A stretch of 64,000 nt of DNA from Actinoplanes italicus (GTDB lineage: Bacteria > Actinomycetota > Actinomycetes > Mycobacteriales > Micromonosporaceae): positions 186,001 through 250,000 of the forward strand of contig NZ_PVMZ01000008.1 of NCBI RefSeq assembly GCF_003001815.1. The letters run 5' to 3'. Under the pieces are notes generated by a model that was not told the origin of the DNA, ran no database searches, and saw only the letters and a program-made list of their open reading frames with translations. Each line of letters opens with the position of its first letter. The stretch's first letter is position 1. Shown here piece by piece: positions 50,447 to 58,802 of this stretch. The position numbers were made by a program, and so were the translations under genes.

Positions 50447-51268
50447 ATGGGCATCCGTAAGAACGCGCGGGATCTGACCAGCGCCGAGAAGGCCGCCTTC
50501 GTCGCCGCGGTGAAGGGTCTCAAAGCGCAGACCACCGGCCGCAACTACGACTGGTTCGTCACCACACACATCCAGTTCTTCGCCGCCGTCGGCGGGATCC
50601 GGTACGCCCACCAGTCGCCGTCGTTCCTGCCCTGGCACCGTCAGTACCTGATCGAGTTCGAGAAGGCGCTGCAGGCCATCGACCCGGCGGTCGACCTGCC
50701 CTACTGGGACTGGACCACCGACCGGACGACCACCGGAACGCCGTTCACGGCGGACCTCATGGGCGGCAACGGCTCCGGCGGCAACGGCCCGGTCACCACC
50801 GGCCCGTTCGCCGGGGCCACCAACTGGCGGATCACCGTGAGCCCGTCCTCGTCGACGTCGTTGCGCCGGGCCATGGGCAACCGCGCGCTGCCGACCAGTG
50901 CGCAGGTGGACTCGGTACTCGGCGTCGCGGCGTACGACGCCGCCCCGTGGAACACCTCGGCGAGCGGCGGCATGCGCAACCGGCTGGAGGGCTGGCAGAC
51001 ACCGAACCTACACAATTCGGTCCACGTCTGGGTCGGCGGGCACATGGGCCAGCAGGACTCGCCCAACGATCCGGTCTTCTGGCTGCACCACTGCAACATC
51101 GACCGGTTGTGGTCGCGCTGGCAGACCCGCTGGGGCTTCGACTCCGGCCACTATCTGCCGGCGGCAGGCACCTCCGGGGTGGTCGACCTGAACGAGACCA
51201 TGCAGCCGTGGCCGGGTGTGACCCCGGCGACGGTCCTCGATCACCGGGCGACGTACACCTACGCCTGA
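50447..51268 (+). CDS. melC2: Tyrosinase MelC2 (type 3 copper oxidase)
   Basis: 273 residues. CuA site: H41 (VTTHIQFFAAVGG), H55 (IRYAHQSPSFLPW), H64 (LPWHRQYLIEFE). CuB: LHNSVHVWVGGHM and DPVFWLHHCNIDRLWSRWQ. It oxidises tyrosine and catechols to quinones, starting melanin formation. No signal peptide of its own, as expected for a protein hitch-hiking on MelC1. The 3' end overlaps the convergent glycosyltransferase gene by 10 bp. Confidence 0.96.
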   Translation: MGIRKNARDLTSAEKAAFVAAVKGLKAQTTGRNYDWFVTTHIQFFAAVGGIRYAHQSPSFLPWHRQYLIEFEKALQAIDPAVDLPYWDWTTDRTTTGTPFTADLMGGNGSGGNGPVTTGPFAGATNWRITVSPSSSTSLRRAMGNRALPTSAQVDSVLGVAAYDAAPWNTSASGGMRNRLEGWQTPNLHNSVHVWVGGHMGQQDSPNDPVFWLHHCNIDRLWSRWQTRWGFDSGHYLPAAGTSGVVDLNETMQPWPGVTPATVLDHRATYTYA

Positions 51269-52470
51269 GGGGGCCGCTCGAGATCCGCCGCCGCTGCCGG
51301 GTGGCGGGTCTCGAGCGGGGTGGCGGCTCGCCCCAGCACCGGCAGGATCGCGGCGATCGTGAGGGCCAGCCAGAGCCGGGCGTTGCCCAGCACGAACTCG
51401 GCGCCGGGCAGGCGTGCGCCGTGCGACGTCACCGGCAGGATCATGACCGCGAGCACCACCGCGATCCAAGCCACCCGCATCCGCGGGCCCGCGCCGACCA
51501 CCACCAGCACGGCCAGCACGAGCCACACCTGGTGGTGGGTCCAGGACACCGGGGAGAAGACCAGTCCGGCGGCGCCGACGATCACCGCGGCGAGCAGGGG
51601 GCGATCCTGCCGGTACGCCAGGGAGGCCCGGTAGAGCGCCGCCGCGACCACGGCGAGGCCGATGATCCCGGCGATGAGCGCACGCGCCGAGTCGGGTATA
51701 TCGGCCCGCAGCAGCGCCCCGTTCAGCGACTGGTTGCCGCCGGTGGCGATGTGCCCCACCCGGTTGACGTTCCAGATCTCGGTGAACCAGAACCGCACCG
51801 AATCGGATGGCAGGATCAGCCAGGCGAGTGCCGTACAGCTGAGGAAGGTGATCGTCGAGACGACGGCCGTGCGCCGCTGGCCGGAGAACCAGTAGTACGG
51901 CACGAAGATCATCGGTGTCAGCTTGATCGCACCGGCCACTCCGGTCGCCACGCCCCGCCATCGTTCCGGGACCACCGCCAGGGCGTCCAGCAGGACGAGC
52001 GCCACCAGGAACACGCTGACCTGGCCGAACCGGAAGTTGCTGGAGATCGGCGCGGACGCGAACAGGGCGATCGCCAGCAGCGGTGTCAGCAGGCGCCGGT
52101 CGAACCGGCGGATCTCCGACCGGCCGGTCACAGCCCACGCCAGTGCCGCCACGACCGCGAACGTGCAGACACACCAGAGCGGTGCCAGCACTCCGAACGG
52201 GATCGGATGCAGGGGCGCGAAGACGAGACCGGCGAACGGTGGGTACGTGAAGGGCGCGGCGCCGTTCTGCGTGGCGAAGTCGTAGAGGCTCCCCCCACGC
52301 CACAGATCGGCCACGGCACCGAGGTAGACCTGCAGGTCGGAGAGCCGGCCATCCGGTGAGCGGCGCAGACCGCCCCACGCCTGGAGGCCCGCGACGACGG
52401 TTGCCACGATCCACGCGGCGACGATCCACCAGCGCCGGACCGAAGTACGCGTCGCCGAACTCGATGACAT
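51259..52470 (-). CDS. GT87 (DUF2029) polyprenol-phosphate mannosyltransferase-like membrane protein
   Basis: 403 residues with about ten membrane helices. The first loop has SDLQVYLGAVADLWRGGSLY and PFTYPPFAGLVFAPLH with the catalytic Asp of GT-C enzymes; later RFGQVSVFLVALVLLDA and GVAGAIKLTPMIF are diagnostic of the PimE-like GT87 family. It would add alpha-mannose to phosphatidylinositol mannosides or wall glycans from a lipid donor. ATG at 52470 taken as start. Divergent from the PQQ-repeat gene. Confidence 0.87.
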   Translation of the reverse strand: MSSSSATRTSVRRWWIVAAWIVATVVAGLQAWGGLRRSPDGRLSDLQVYLGAVADLWRGGSLYDFATQNGAAPFTYPPFAGLVFAPLHPIPFGVLAPLWCVCTFAVVAALAWAVTGRSEIRRFDRRLLTPLLAIALFASAPISSNFRFGQVSVFLVALVLLDALAVVPERWRGVATGVAGAIKLTPMIFVPYYWFSGQRRTAVVSTITFLSCTALAWLILPSDSVRFWFTEIWNVNRVGHIATGGNQSLNGALLRADIPDSARALIAGIIGLAVVAAALYRASLAYRQDRPLLAAVIVGAAGLVFSPVSWTHHQVWLVLAVLVVVGAGPRMRVAWIAVVLAVMILPVTSHGARLPGAEFVLGNARLWLALTIAAILPVLGRAATPLETRHPAAAADLERPPQA

Positions 52471-52596
52471 CTGCCGCCCTGCCCCCCGAAACAAAGGCAC
52501 AGTGTAGGCACAGTGCGGCAAGGCGATCCGCCCCGCCGAATCGGGTATTTAGGCGATTGGTCGGGTTTTGGCGTGCTGCCCGCATACGTTACGTGC

Positions 52597-53757
52597 GTGC
52601 ATGCTCTGGCCCGTACCTCAGCCGCGGTGTTGTCGTCTCTGCTCCTGGCCGTTCCGGCCACCGCCGCACCGGCACCGACCCTGTGGGACCACGTCGGCTA
52701 CGACGCCGAGGACAGCTGGTTCAACCCTGGTGAGAGGACCCTCACGGCGGCTCGTGTCGGACGGCTCAGCACGAAATGGTCGGTCAAGCTGCGTACCGCG
52801 GACACCTGCTCCGATTTCGGCCTTCCCGTCGTGTCCGGCGGGCGGATCTTCGTGGGCGACCGGGCCGGCATCTCGGCCCGCTCGATCGCCACCGGCGCCC
52901 AGCAATGGGCGTTCAGCTGGGACGAGTTCGGGGACGGCACCCGCCCGCGGCTGGCGGTGTCCGACGGGCTGCTCATCGCCGGCTACCACGACTGCGGCTC
53001 GGTCAGCGATCCGAACAGCCGGCTGATCGCCCTCGACGTCGCCACCGGGAAGAAGCGCTGGGCCGTCCGTACCCCGATCATGGGTGATCTCGTGGTGGAC
53101 AAGGGCGTTGCCCTGCTCTCCGAGACCGACGGCGTCTACGGCGAGACCCTGACCGTGGCCTACCGGGTACGCGACGGCAGGGAGTTGTGGCGGGCACCGA
53201 ACCGGCACACCGGCGGCTCCTCCGCGAACGGCGTGGTGGCCGCGTTCACCACCGACGGCGAGGGCATCCGGACCGGTCAGACGGCCGCGCTGGACATCAT
53301 CAGCGGCGCGGTGCGGTGGACGGCGAAACACCATCTGGCCGCCGGGGCCGCATCCCCGGCCGGTGACGTGTTCTACGGCAGCGACGGCTCCGACCGGCTC
53401 GCCGCGGTCGGCGCCGGGGACGGGAAGGTCAGGTGGACGGCACCGCCGGCCGAGGACGCCGAGAACTACCGGATCGCGGCGGACGGCGCGCGGGTCTACC
53501 GGTCGAGCAACCGGACCGTCGCGGCGCTGGACGCCCGTACCGGCAAGCAGTTGTGGAGCCGGAAGCTGAAGGCCTCCGCGGGCCAGCCGCTGGTCGCGGG
53601 CGGACTGGTCTACGCGGAGGCCGTCGTGCTGGACGCCGTGAAGGGCACGGTGGTCGCCGAAGGCTCAGCCTTCACCGGCGATCTGATCGTGACCGGCGGC
53701 GTCGTCTACCGGGTGCACGAGGGCACGCTGAGTGCCCAGGTCCCGAGGGTCAGCTGA
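52597..53757 (+). CDS. Secreted PQQ-like beta-propeller protein (paralogue 2)
   Basis: 386 residues from a GTG. Signal peptide (TSAAVLSSLLLAVPATAAPA), then LWDHVGYDAEDSWFNPGERT and repeated PQQ_2 blades (RLIALDVATGKKRWAVRT, AALDIISGAVRWTAKH, AAVGAGDGKVRWTAP, AALDARTGKQLWSRK). Same architecture as the protein at 6100-7233. A TACGTT box ends shortly before the GTG, so the mRNA may be leaderless. Overlaps the convergent peptidoglycan-binding gene by 8 bp. Function unknown; perhaps a secreted binding scaffold. Confidence 0.83.
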   Translation: MHALARTSAAVLSSLLLAVPATAAPAPTLWDHVGYDAEDSWFNPGERTLTAARVGRLSTKWSVKLRTADTCSDFGLPVVSGGRIFVGDRAGISARSIATGAQQWAFSWDEFGDGTRPRLAVSDGLLIAGYHDCGSVSDPNSRLIALDVATGKKRWAVRTPIMGDLVVDKGVALLSETDGVYGETLTVAYRVRDGRELWRAPNRHTGGSSANGVVAAFTTDGEGIRTGQTAALDIISGAVRWTAKHHLAAGAASPAGDVFYGSDGSDRLAAVGAGDGKVRWTAPPAEDAENYRIAADGARVYRSSNRTVAALDARTGKQLWSRKLKASAGQPLVAGGLVYAEAVVLDAVKGTVVAEGSAFTGDLIVTGGVVYRVHEGTLSAQVPRVS

Positions 53758-54202
53758 CGCGGCGGCAGGGGTCGCCGAAGTCCGGGTCGACGTGCAGCAT
53801 CGCCCTGCGGGTGTTCGGGCCGTACTGCCCATCCGAGGCGGTGCCGGCGACCCGCTGCACCTCGCGCAGCGCCCGTTCGGTGTTGCCGCCGAAGTCGCCG
53901 TCGATGACCAGCGGGTAGACGCCCACTCGGGTGAGCGCGGTGCGGTAGCAGTCGTTCATCGTGTCCTGGAGCCGGCGGACACCCTCGCTGAAGTTGCCGC
54001 GGACCATGTTGCAGGTGACCGAGCCGCCGGAGGTGGACGGGACCAGGGCGCCCTGATAGGTGACCGACGTCGAGCAGGTCGGCGTCGCCAGGATGGTGAT
54101 CGGGTCGGCTGCGGCGGCGCCCGCCGACACCAGCTGGACCGCGGCGAAGCCCGCCGCCATCAGGGCCACCGTGGTCGCACGCCTTGTCACACGTGTTGCC
54201 AT
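53750..54202 (-). CDS. Secreted peptidoglycan-binding domain protein
   Basis: 150 residues. Signal peptide (TTVALMAAGFAAVQLVSAGA), a short Cys-containing region, then a PG_binding_1 domain (VRRLQDTMNDCYRTAL, YPLVIDGDFGGNTERALREV, ASDGQYGPNTRRAMLHVDPD). It probably anchors in the wall or regulates lytic enzymes. GGGGAGA lies 6 nt before the ATG at 54202, which settles the start. Divergent from the tandem chitinase operon. Confidence 0.88.
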   Translation of the reverse strand: MATRVTRRATTVALMAAGFAAVQLVSAGAAAADPITILATPTCSTSVTYQGALVPSTSGGSVTCNMVRGNFSEGVRRLQDTMNDCYRTALTRVGVYPLVIDGDFGGNTERALREVQRVAGTASDGQYGPNTRRAMLHVDPDFGDPCRRVS

Positions 54203-54345
54203 CTCTTTCTCCCCGTTCATCGTTGTTGCGGAACAACCCGGGCGCACCGTATCAGAATCTAGCGATGTTCATCGATGTAGCTACGTCATGACCAAACGGG
54301 GATATCGACGGCGCCGAGATTTTAGGTTGTTTAAGGTCCACCCTC

Positions 54346-54374
54346 TTTACATTCACTGTTAACAGTCCTAAAGA
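54346..54374 (+). promoter_or_regulatory. Promoter of the tandem chitinase operon
   Basis: TTTACA (54346-54351), 17-bp spacer, TAAAGA (54369-54374). The spacer contains ACTGTTAACAGT, a perfect 12-bp palindrome, and ends GTTAACAGTCC as in the promoter at 46039-46073. Transcription would start about 30 nt before the ATG. Confidence 0.75.
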
Positions 54375-54410
54375 TTGACCTATCCCCAGGTCATCCATGG
54401 AAGGACTGCG

Positions 54411-55691
54411 ATGAAGCGCTCCAGATCGGTAATCCTCGCCACGGTCACGGCGCTGGCCGCCGGCGGTGCGGCGACCTACTTCGCGGGGAACGCGTCGGCC
54501 GCGACGGCCTGCGGTCCCGCGTGGAGCGCGTCCGCGGTCTACGTCAAGGGCAACGTGGCCTCGCAGAACGGCCACAACTACACCGCCAAGTGGTGGACGC
54601 AGAACGAGTCACCGGCTGTCCGCAGTGGTCAGTGGGACGTGTGGGCCGACAACGGCGTCTGCGAGGGCGGCACCACGCCGACCACGCCGCCGACCACCAC
54701 ACCGCCCACCACCACGCCCCCGACCACCACTCCGCCGACCACTACTCCCCCCACCACGACGCCACCGACGACCCAGCCGCCCTCCAACGGCACGCTGCCG
54801 AAGCACTTCCTCACCGGGTACTGGCAGAACTTCGACAACGGCGCCGCCCCGCTCAAGCTCGCCGCCGTCCCGAACACCTACGACCTGATCGCGGTCGCCT
54901 TCGCGGACGCCACCAGCACGCCCGGTGCGGTCACCTTCAACCTCGACCCGGGCCTGGCCACGGCCGTCGGCGGGTACACCGACGCCCAGTTCAAGGCGGA
55001 CATCGCCACGCTGCACTCCCGCGGCAAGAAGGTGATCATCTCGGTCGGTGGCGAGAAGGGCACGGTCGCCGTCAACAGCGCGTCCGCGGCCACCGCGTTC
55101 GCCGACTCGGTGCACACGCTGATCCGCAACTACGGCTTCGACGGCGTGGACATCGACCTGGAGAACGGGCTCAACCCGACCTACATGGCGCAGGCGCTGC
55201 GCAGCCTGCGGGCCAAGGTCGGCAGCAGCCTGATCATCACGATGGCGCCGCAGACCATCGACATGCAGAACCCGGCGTCCTCGTACTTCAAGCTGGCGCT
55301 CGACATCAAGGACATCCTCACCGTCGTCTTCACGCAGTACTACAACTCCGGCGCGATGCTCGGCTGTGACAACAACGCCGCGTACGGCCAGGGCAACGTC
55401 AACTTCCTGACCGCGCTCGCCTGCATCCCGCTGCAGAACGGCCTGCGCCCGGACCAGGTCGCCCTCGGCCTGCCGTCCAGCACCCGCGCCGCCGGTGGCG
55501 GTTACGTCGCCCCGTCGGTCGTCAACGCCGCCCTCGACTGCCTGGCCAAGGGCACCAACTGCGGCACCTTCAAGCCGCCGGCCACCTACCCGGGCATCCG
55601 CGGCGCCATGACCTGGTCGATCAACTGGGACGTGACCAACGGCAACGCCTGGGCCAACACGGTCGACCCGCACCTCGCCACTCTTCCCTGA
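54411..55691 (+). CDS. GH18 chitinase with N-terminal CBM (first of tandem pair)
   Basis: 426 residues. Start ATG with GGAAGGA five bases upstream. Signal peptide, CBM5/12-like module (WSASAVYVKGNVASQNGHNY, WWTQNESPAVRSGQWDVW), a Thr-Pro linker of about 40 residues made of PTTTP repeats, and GH18 with VIISVGGEKG and the catalytic YGFDGVDIDLEN. A secreted endo- or exochitinase similar in design to Streptomyces ChiC. 11 bp ahead of the next chitinase, so co-transcribed. Confidence 0.95.
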   Translation: MKRSRSVILATVTALAAGGAATYFAGNASAATACGPAWSASAVYVKGNVASQNGHNYTAKWWTQNESPAVRSGQWDVWADNGVCEGGTTPTTPPTTTPPTTTPPTTTPPTTTPPTTTPPTTQPPSNGTLPKHFLTGYWQNFDNGAAPLKLAAVPNTYDLIAVAFADATSTPGAVTFNLDPGLATAVGGYTDAQFKADIATLHSRGKKVIISVGGEKGTVAVNSASAATAFADSVHTLIRNYGFDGVDIDLENGLNPTYMAQALRSLRAKVGSSLIITMAPQTIDMQNPASSYFKLALDIKDILTVVFTQYYNSGAMLGCDNNAAYGQGNVNFLTALACIPLQNGLRPDQVALGLPSSTRAAGGGYVAPSVVNAALDCLAKGTNCGTFKPPATYPGIRGAMTWSINWDVTNGNAWANTVDPHLATLP

Positions 55692-55702
55692 CTGGATCCC
55701 CC

Positions 55703-56905
55703 ATGAAGCTGAGCAGGAAAATCGCCCTCATCGTGTCGGTCGGAGCGGTCGGAGCCGCCGCCGCGATCCTTCCGATGGCCACCTCGAGCGCAGCCGTCGC
55801 GTGCGCCCCGGCGTGGAGCGCGTCCGCGGTCTACGTGAAGGACAACCAGGCCTCGCAGAACGGCCGCAACTACACCGCCAAGTGGTGGACGCAGAACGAG
55901 TCGCCGGCCACCAACAGCAGCCAGTGGGCGGTCTGGGCCGACAACGGCGTCTGCGGCGGTACGACCACGCCCACCACGCCGCCGACGACGCCGCCCACCA
56001 CCGACCCGACGACACCCCCGGCCACCGGCACGAAGATGGCCGCCGCGCCGTACCTCTACCCCGGCTGGGGCAACCCGCCCGCACCGGCGACCGTCGTTCA
56101 GGCGACCGGCATCAAGTCCTTCACCCTGGCGTTCGTGCTGGCCAGCGGCGGCTGCAACCCGGCGTGGGACGGCTCGTCCGGCCTGACCGGCGGGGCGCAC
56201 GCCAGCACCATCGCCGCCATCCGCGCGGCCGGCGCCGACGTGGTGCCCTCGATCGGCGGCTGGAGCGGCAACAAGCTCGGCCCGAACTGCTCGACCCCCG
56301 AGGCGCTCGCCGGCGCGTACCAGAAGGTGATCGACACCTTCCAGCTCAAGGCGATCGACATCGACATCGAGAACACCGACGAGTTCGAGAACTACGTCGT
56401 CGCCGACCGGATCGTCGACGCGCTGAAGATCGTCAAGCAGAAGAACCCCGGCGTGAAGACGATCCTCACCTTCGGCACCACGCCGACCGGCCCGAACGCG
56501 CACGGTGTCCGGCTGATCCAGCAGGCCAAGGCCAAGAACGCGAACATCGACATCTTCACCCAGATGCCGTTCGACTTCAGCGGCCACGCCGACATGTACG
56601 CCTCGACCGTCGGCGCGACCGAGGGTCTGAAGAACGTGCTGAAGTCGACGTTCGGCTGGACCGACGCTCAGGCGTACTCCCGGATCGGGATCTCCGGGAT
56701 GAACGGGCTCTCCGACCAGCAGGAGGTCACCACGGTCGAGACCTGGACCCGGATCCGTGACTACGCCAAGAACAAGGGCCTGGCTCGCTTCGCCTTCTGG
56801 GCGGTCAACCGGGACCGCGGCTGCGCCGGTGGCGGCGTGGTCAGCAACTGCTCCGGCATCGCGCAGACCGACTGGGCGTTCACCAAGGTGAGCGCCGGCT
56901 TCTGA
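55703..56905 (+). CDS. GH18 chitinase with N-terminal CBM (second of tandem pair)
   Basis: 400 residues. Signal peptide (ALIVSVGAVGAAAAILPM), a CBM nearly identical to the preceding gene's (WSASAVYVKDNQASQNGRNY), a short Pro/Thr linker, and a GH18 barrel of a different subtype (YLYPGWGNPPAPATVVQATG, VVPSIGGWSGNKLG, catalytic KAIDIDIENTDEF with DxDxE). Resembles ChiC/D-like chitinases that act on chain interiors. Strong hairpin terminator follows. Shared CBM with different catalytic halves suggests module shuffling. Confidence 0.94.
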   Translation: MKLSRKIALIVSVGAVGAAAAILPMATSSAAVACAPAWSASAVYVKDNQASQNGRNYTAKWWTQNESPATNSSQWAVWADNGVCGGTTTPTTPPTTPPTTDPTTPPATGTKMAAAPYLYPGWGNPPAPATVVQATGIKSFTLAFVLASGGCNPAWDGSSGLTGGAHASTIAAIRAAGADVVPSIGGWSGNKLGPNCSTPEALAGAYQKVIDTFQLKAIDIDIENTDEFENYVVADRIVDALKIVKQKNPGVKTILTFGTTPTGPNAHGVRLIQQAKAKNANIDIFTQMPFDFSGHADMYASTVGATEGLKNVLKSTFGWTDAQAYSRIGISGMNGLSDQQEVTTVETWTRIRDYAKNKGLARFAFWAVNRDRGCAGGGVVSNCSGIAQTDWAFTKVSAGF

Positions 56906-56918
56906 TCCTCATCGAACT

Positions 56919-56949
56919 CCTGCCACCGGGCCGACCGCCCGGTGGCAGG
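56919..56949 (+). terminator. Terminator after the tandem chitinases
   Basis: 13-bp perfect arms (CCTGCCACCGGGC / GCCCGGTGGCAGG) with a 5-nt loop, 13 bp beyond the stop and only 8 bp before the sigma factor GTG. Confidence 0.87.
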
Positions 56950-56957
56950 ATGGTTCG

Positions 56958-57824
56958 GTGACAGCGGAGGACCTCGACGAGGCGGTGACGGTCTTCACGA
57001 CCGTGCGCCCACGACTGTTCGGCATCGCCTATCGGATGCTCGGCAGCGCCGCCGAGGCCGAGGACCTGCTGCAGGACGTGTGGCTGCGGTGGCAGACGAC
57101 CGACCGCGGTCAGGTGCTCAACCCGGCCGCGTTCCTGGCCACGACGACGACCCGGCTGGCGATCAACGCACTCCAGTCGGCGCGGGCGCGTCGGGAGACG
57201 TACATCGGGCCCTGGCTTCCCGAACCTGTCGACACCAGCGCGGACCCCTACCTGGGCGCCGAGCGCGGAGAGGCGCTCGAGTTCGCGGCGATGCTCCTGA
57301 TGGAGAGACTCAACCCCAACGAACGTGCGGCGTACGTCCTCCGCGAGGCCTTCGACTATCCGTACGCGCAGATCGCCGCGATCCTCCAGACCACCGAACC
57401 CGCGGTCCGGCAGCTGGTCAACCGCGCCCGTCGGCACGTGACCGGCGAACGGCGAACCCCGGTGAGTGCCGAGGACCAGAAACGGCTGCTCACCACATTC
57501 GTCGCGGCCGCCCGTTCCGGCGACACAGCCGCTCTCGAGAAGCTTTTCGCGGTCGACGTGGTCAGCGTGTCCGACGGCAACGGCGCGAAGCAGGTGTCCC
57601 GCTTCCCGGTGACCGGCGTGGCCAAGCTGGCGAACATGTTCCATGTACTCGCCGACTGGTACTGGGAGGACGTCGAGGTGCGCTGGAGCACCCTGAACGG
57701 CCAGGCGTCCGCCCTGCTGTACCGGGACGGAACGATCGCCGCGGTGCTGACCGTCACCGCCTCGGAGCAGGGCATCGACCAGCTGCTGTGGCTGATGAAT
57801 CCGGACAAGCTCCGCTCCCTGTAA
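56958..57824 (+). CDS. ECF sigma factor with C-terminal SnoaL-like domain (ECF41/SigJ type)
   Basis: 288 residues. Sigma2 (RLFGIAYRMLGSAAEAEDLL, DVWLRWQ), the ECF41 linker motif WLPEP (GPWLPEPVD), sigma4 (LNPNERAAYVLREAFDYPYA, AAILQTTEPAVRQLVNRAR), then a SnoaL-like fold (TTFVAAARSGDTAALEKLFA, VSDGNGAKQVSRFPVTG) that regulates the sigma factor in cis. ECF41 genes normally sit by a carboxymuconolactone decarboxylase, oxidoreductase or epimerase target gene; an SDR and an NmrA-like epimerase follow here. Start GTG at 56958. Confidence 0.9.
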   Translation: MTAEDLDEAVTVFTTVRPRLFGIAYRMLGSAAEAEDLLQDVWLRWQTTDRGQVLNPAAFLATTTTRLAINALQSARARRETYIGPWLPEPVDTSADPYLGAERGEALEFAAMLLMERLNPNERAAYVLREAFDYPYAQIAAILQTTEPAVRQLVNRARRHVTGERRTPVSAEDQKRLLTTFVAAARSGDTAALEKLFAVDVVSVSDGNGAKQVSRFPVTGVAKLANMFHVLADWYWEDVEVRWSTLNGQASALLYRDGTIAAVLTVTASEQGIDQLLWLMNPDKLRSL

Positions 57825-57878
57825 CCATGTATCGGCGGACCATGGTTGCCGCTCCGGAGCCGGGTCAACGTGGTGTTC

Positions 57879-58802
57879 ATGACAAGAGTGCGGATCTCAC
57901 CGCTGGACCTGAACGGAAGGCTCGCCCTGGTCACCGGGGCGAGCGGTGGCCTCGGACTGGGGCTGTCCACCCGGCTCGCCGCCGCCGGAGCCGAGGTCGT
58001 GCTGGCCGTCCGGGACACCACCAAGGGGCGTGGCGCCCTGCGGCGGATCGAGGCCGAGGTGCCAGGTGCCCGTGTCACCGTGCGTGAGCTGGACCTGGCG
58101 TCGCTGGCGTCCATCGAGGTGCTGACCAAGGAGCTGAACGGCGCGGACCGGCCGCTCCACCTGCTGATCAACAACGCCGGGGTGATGGCACCCGCCACCC
58201 GGCACACCACCGCGGACGGCTTCGAGCTGCAGTTCGGCACCAACCATCTGGGGCACTTCGCGCTCACCACCGGGCTGCTGCCGGTGCTGCGTGCCGGGCG
58301 TGCCCGGGTGACGACGGTCACCAGCAGCGCGGCCCGGCAGGCACGGCCGGGCTGGACGGATCCGCAGAGCGAGCGGGCGTACGCGGCGGTCCGCGCCTAC
58401 GGCCGGTCGAAGCTCGCCAACCTGATGTTCGCCCTCGAACTGGACCGGCGCAGCCGTGAGCAGGGCTGGGGCATCGTGAGCAACGCGGCCCACCCCGGCA
58501 CCACGCTGACCGGCCTGTACGCCGCCGGCCCCAACCTGGGACGGCAGCGCCCCGCCCCGCACGAGGCGATCATGTCGAGGCTGGCCCGCTGGGGCATCCT
58601 GGTACACGGCGTGGAGCAGGGACTTCAACCGATCCTGTACGCCGCGGCCGACCCGCACGCCGGAGGCGGCCGCCTCTACGGGCCGGACGGAATCGGTCAG
58701 TTCACCGGCGGACCGGCCGAACTGGGGATCTACCGCTCCGCCCGCGACCGGGACGCCGCCGCCCGTCTGTGGTCGCTGTCCGCCGACGCCGTGAAGGGAT
58801 GA
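57879..58802 (+). CDS. Short-chain dehydrogenase/reductase
   Basis: 307 residues of the retinol-dehydrogenase/WWOX-like SDR group. Cofactor motif TGASGGLGLGL, LLINNAGVMAP, catalytic Ser (TVTSSAARQ), and YGRSKLANLMF (Tyr-x3-Lys). It reduces or oxidises an unknown carbonyl with NAD(P)(H). ATG at 57879. Its TGA overlaps the XRE-regulator ATG, so the pair is coupled. Confidence 0.9.
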   Translation: MTRVRISPLDLNGRLALVTGASGGLGLGLSTRLAAAGAEVVLAVRDTTKGRGALRRIEAEVPGARVTVRELDLASLASIEVLTKELNGADRPLHLLINNAGVMAPATRHTTADGFELQFGTNHLGHFALTTGLLPVLRAGRARVTTVTSSAARQARPGWTDPQSERAYAAVRAYGRSKLANLMFALELDRRSREQGWGIVSNAAHPGTTLTGLYAAGPNLGRQRPAPHEAIMSRLARWGILVHGVEQGLQPILYAAADPHAGGGRLYGPDGIGQFTGGPAELGIYRSARDRDAAARLWSLSADAVKG

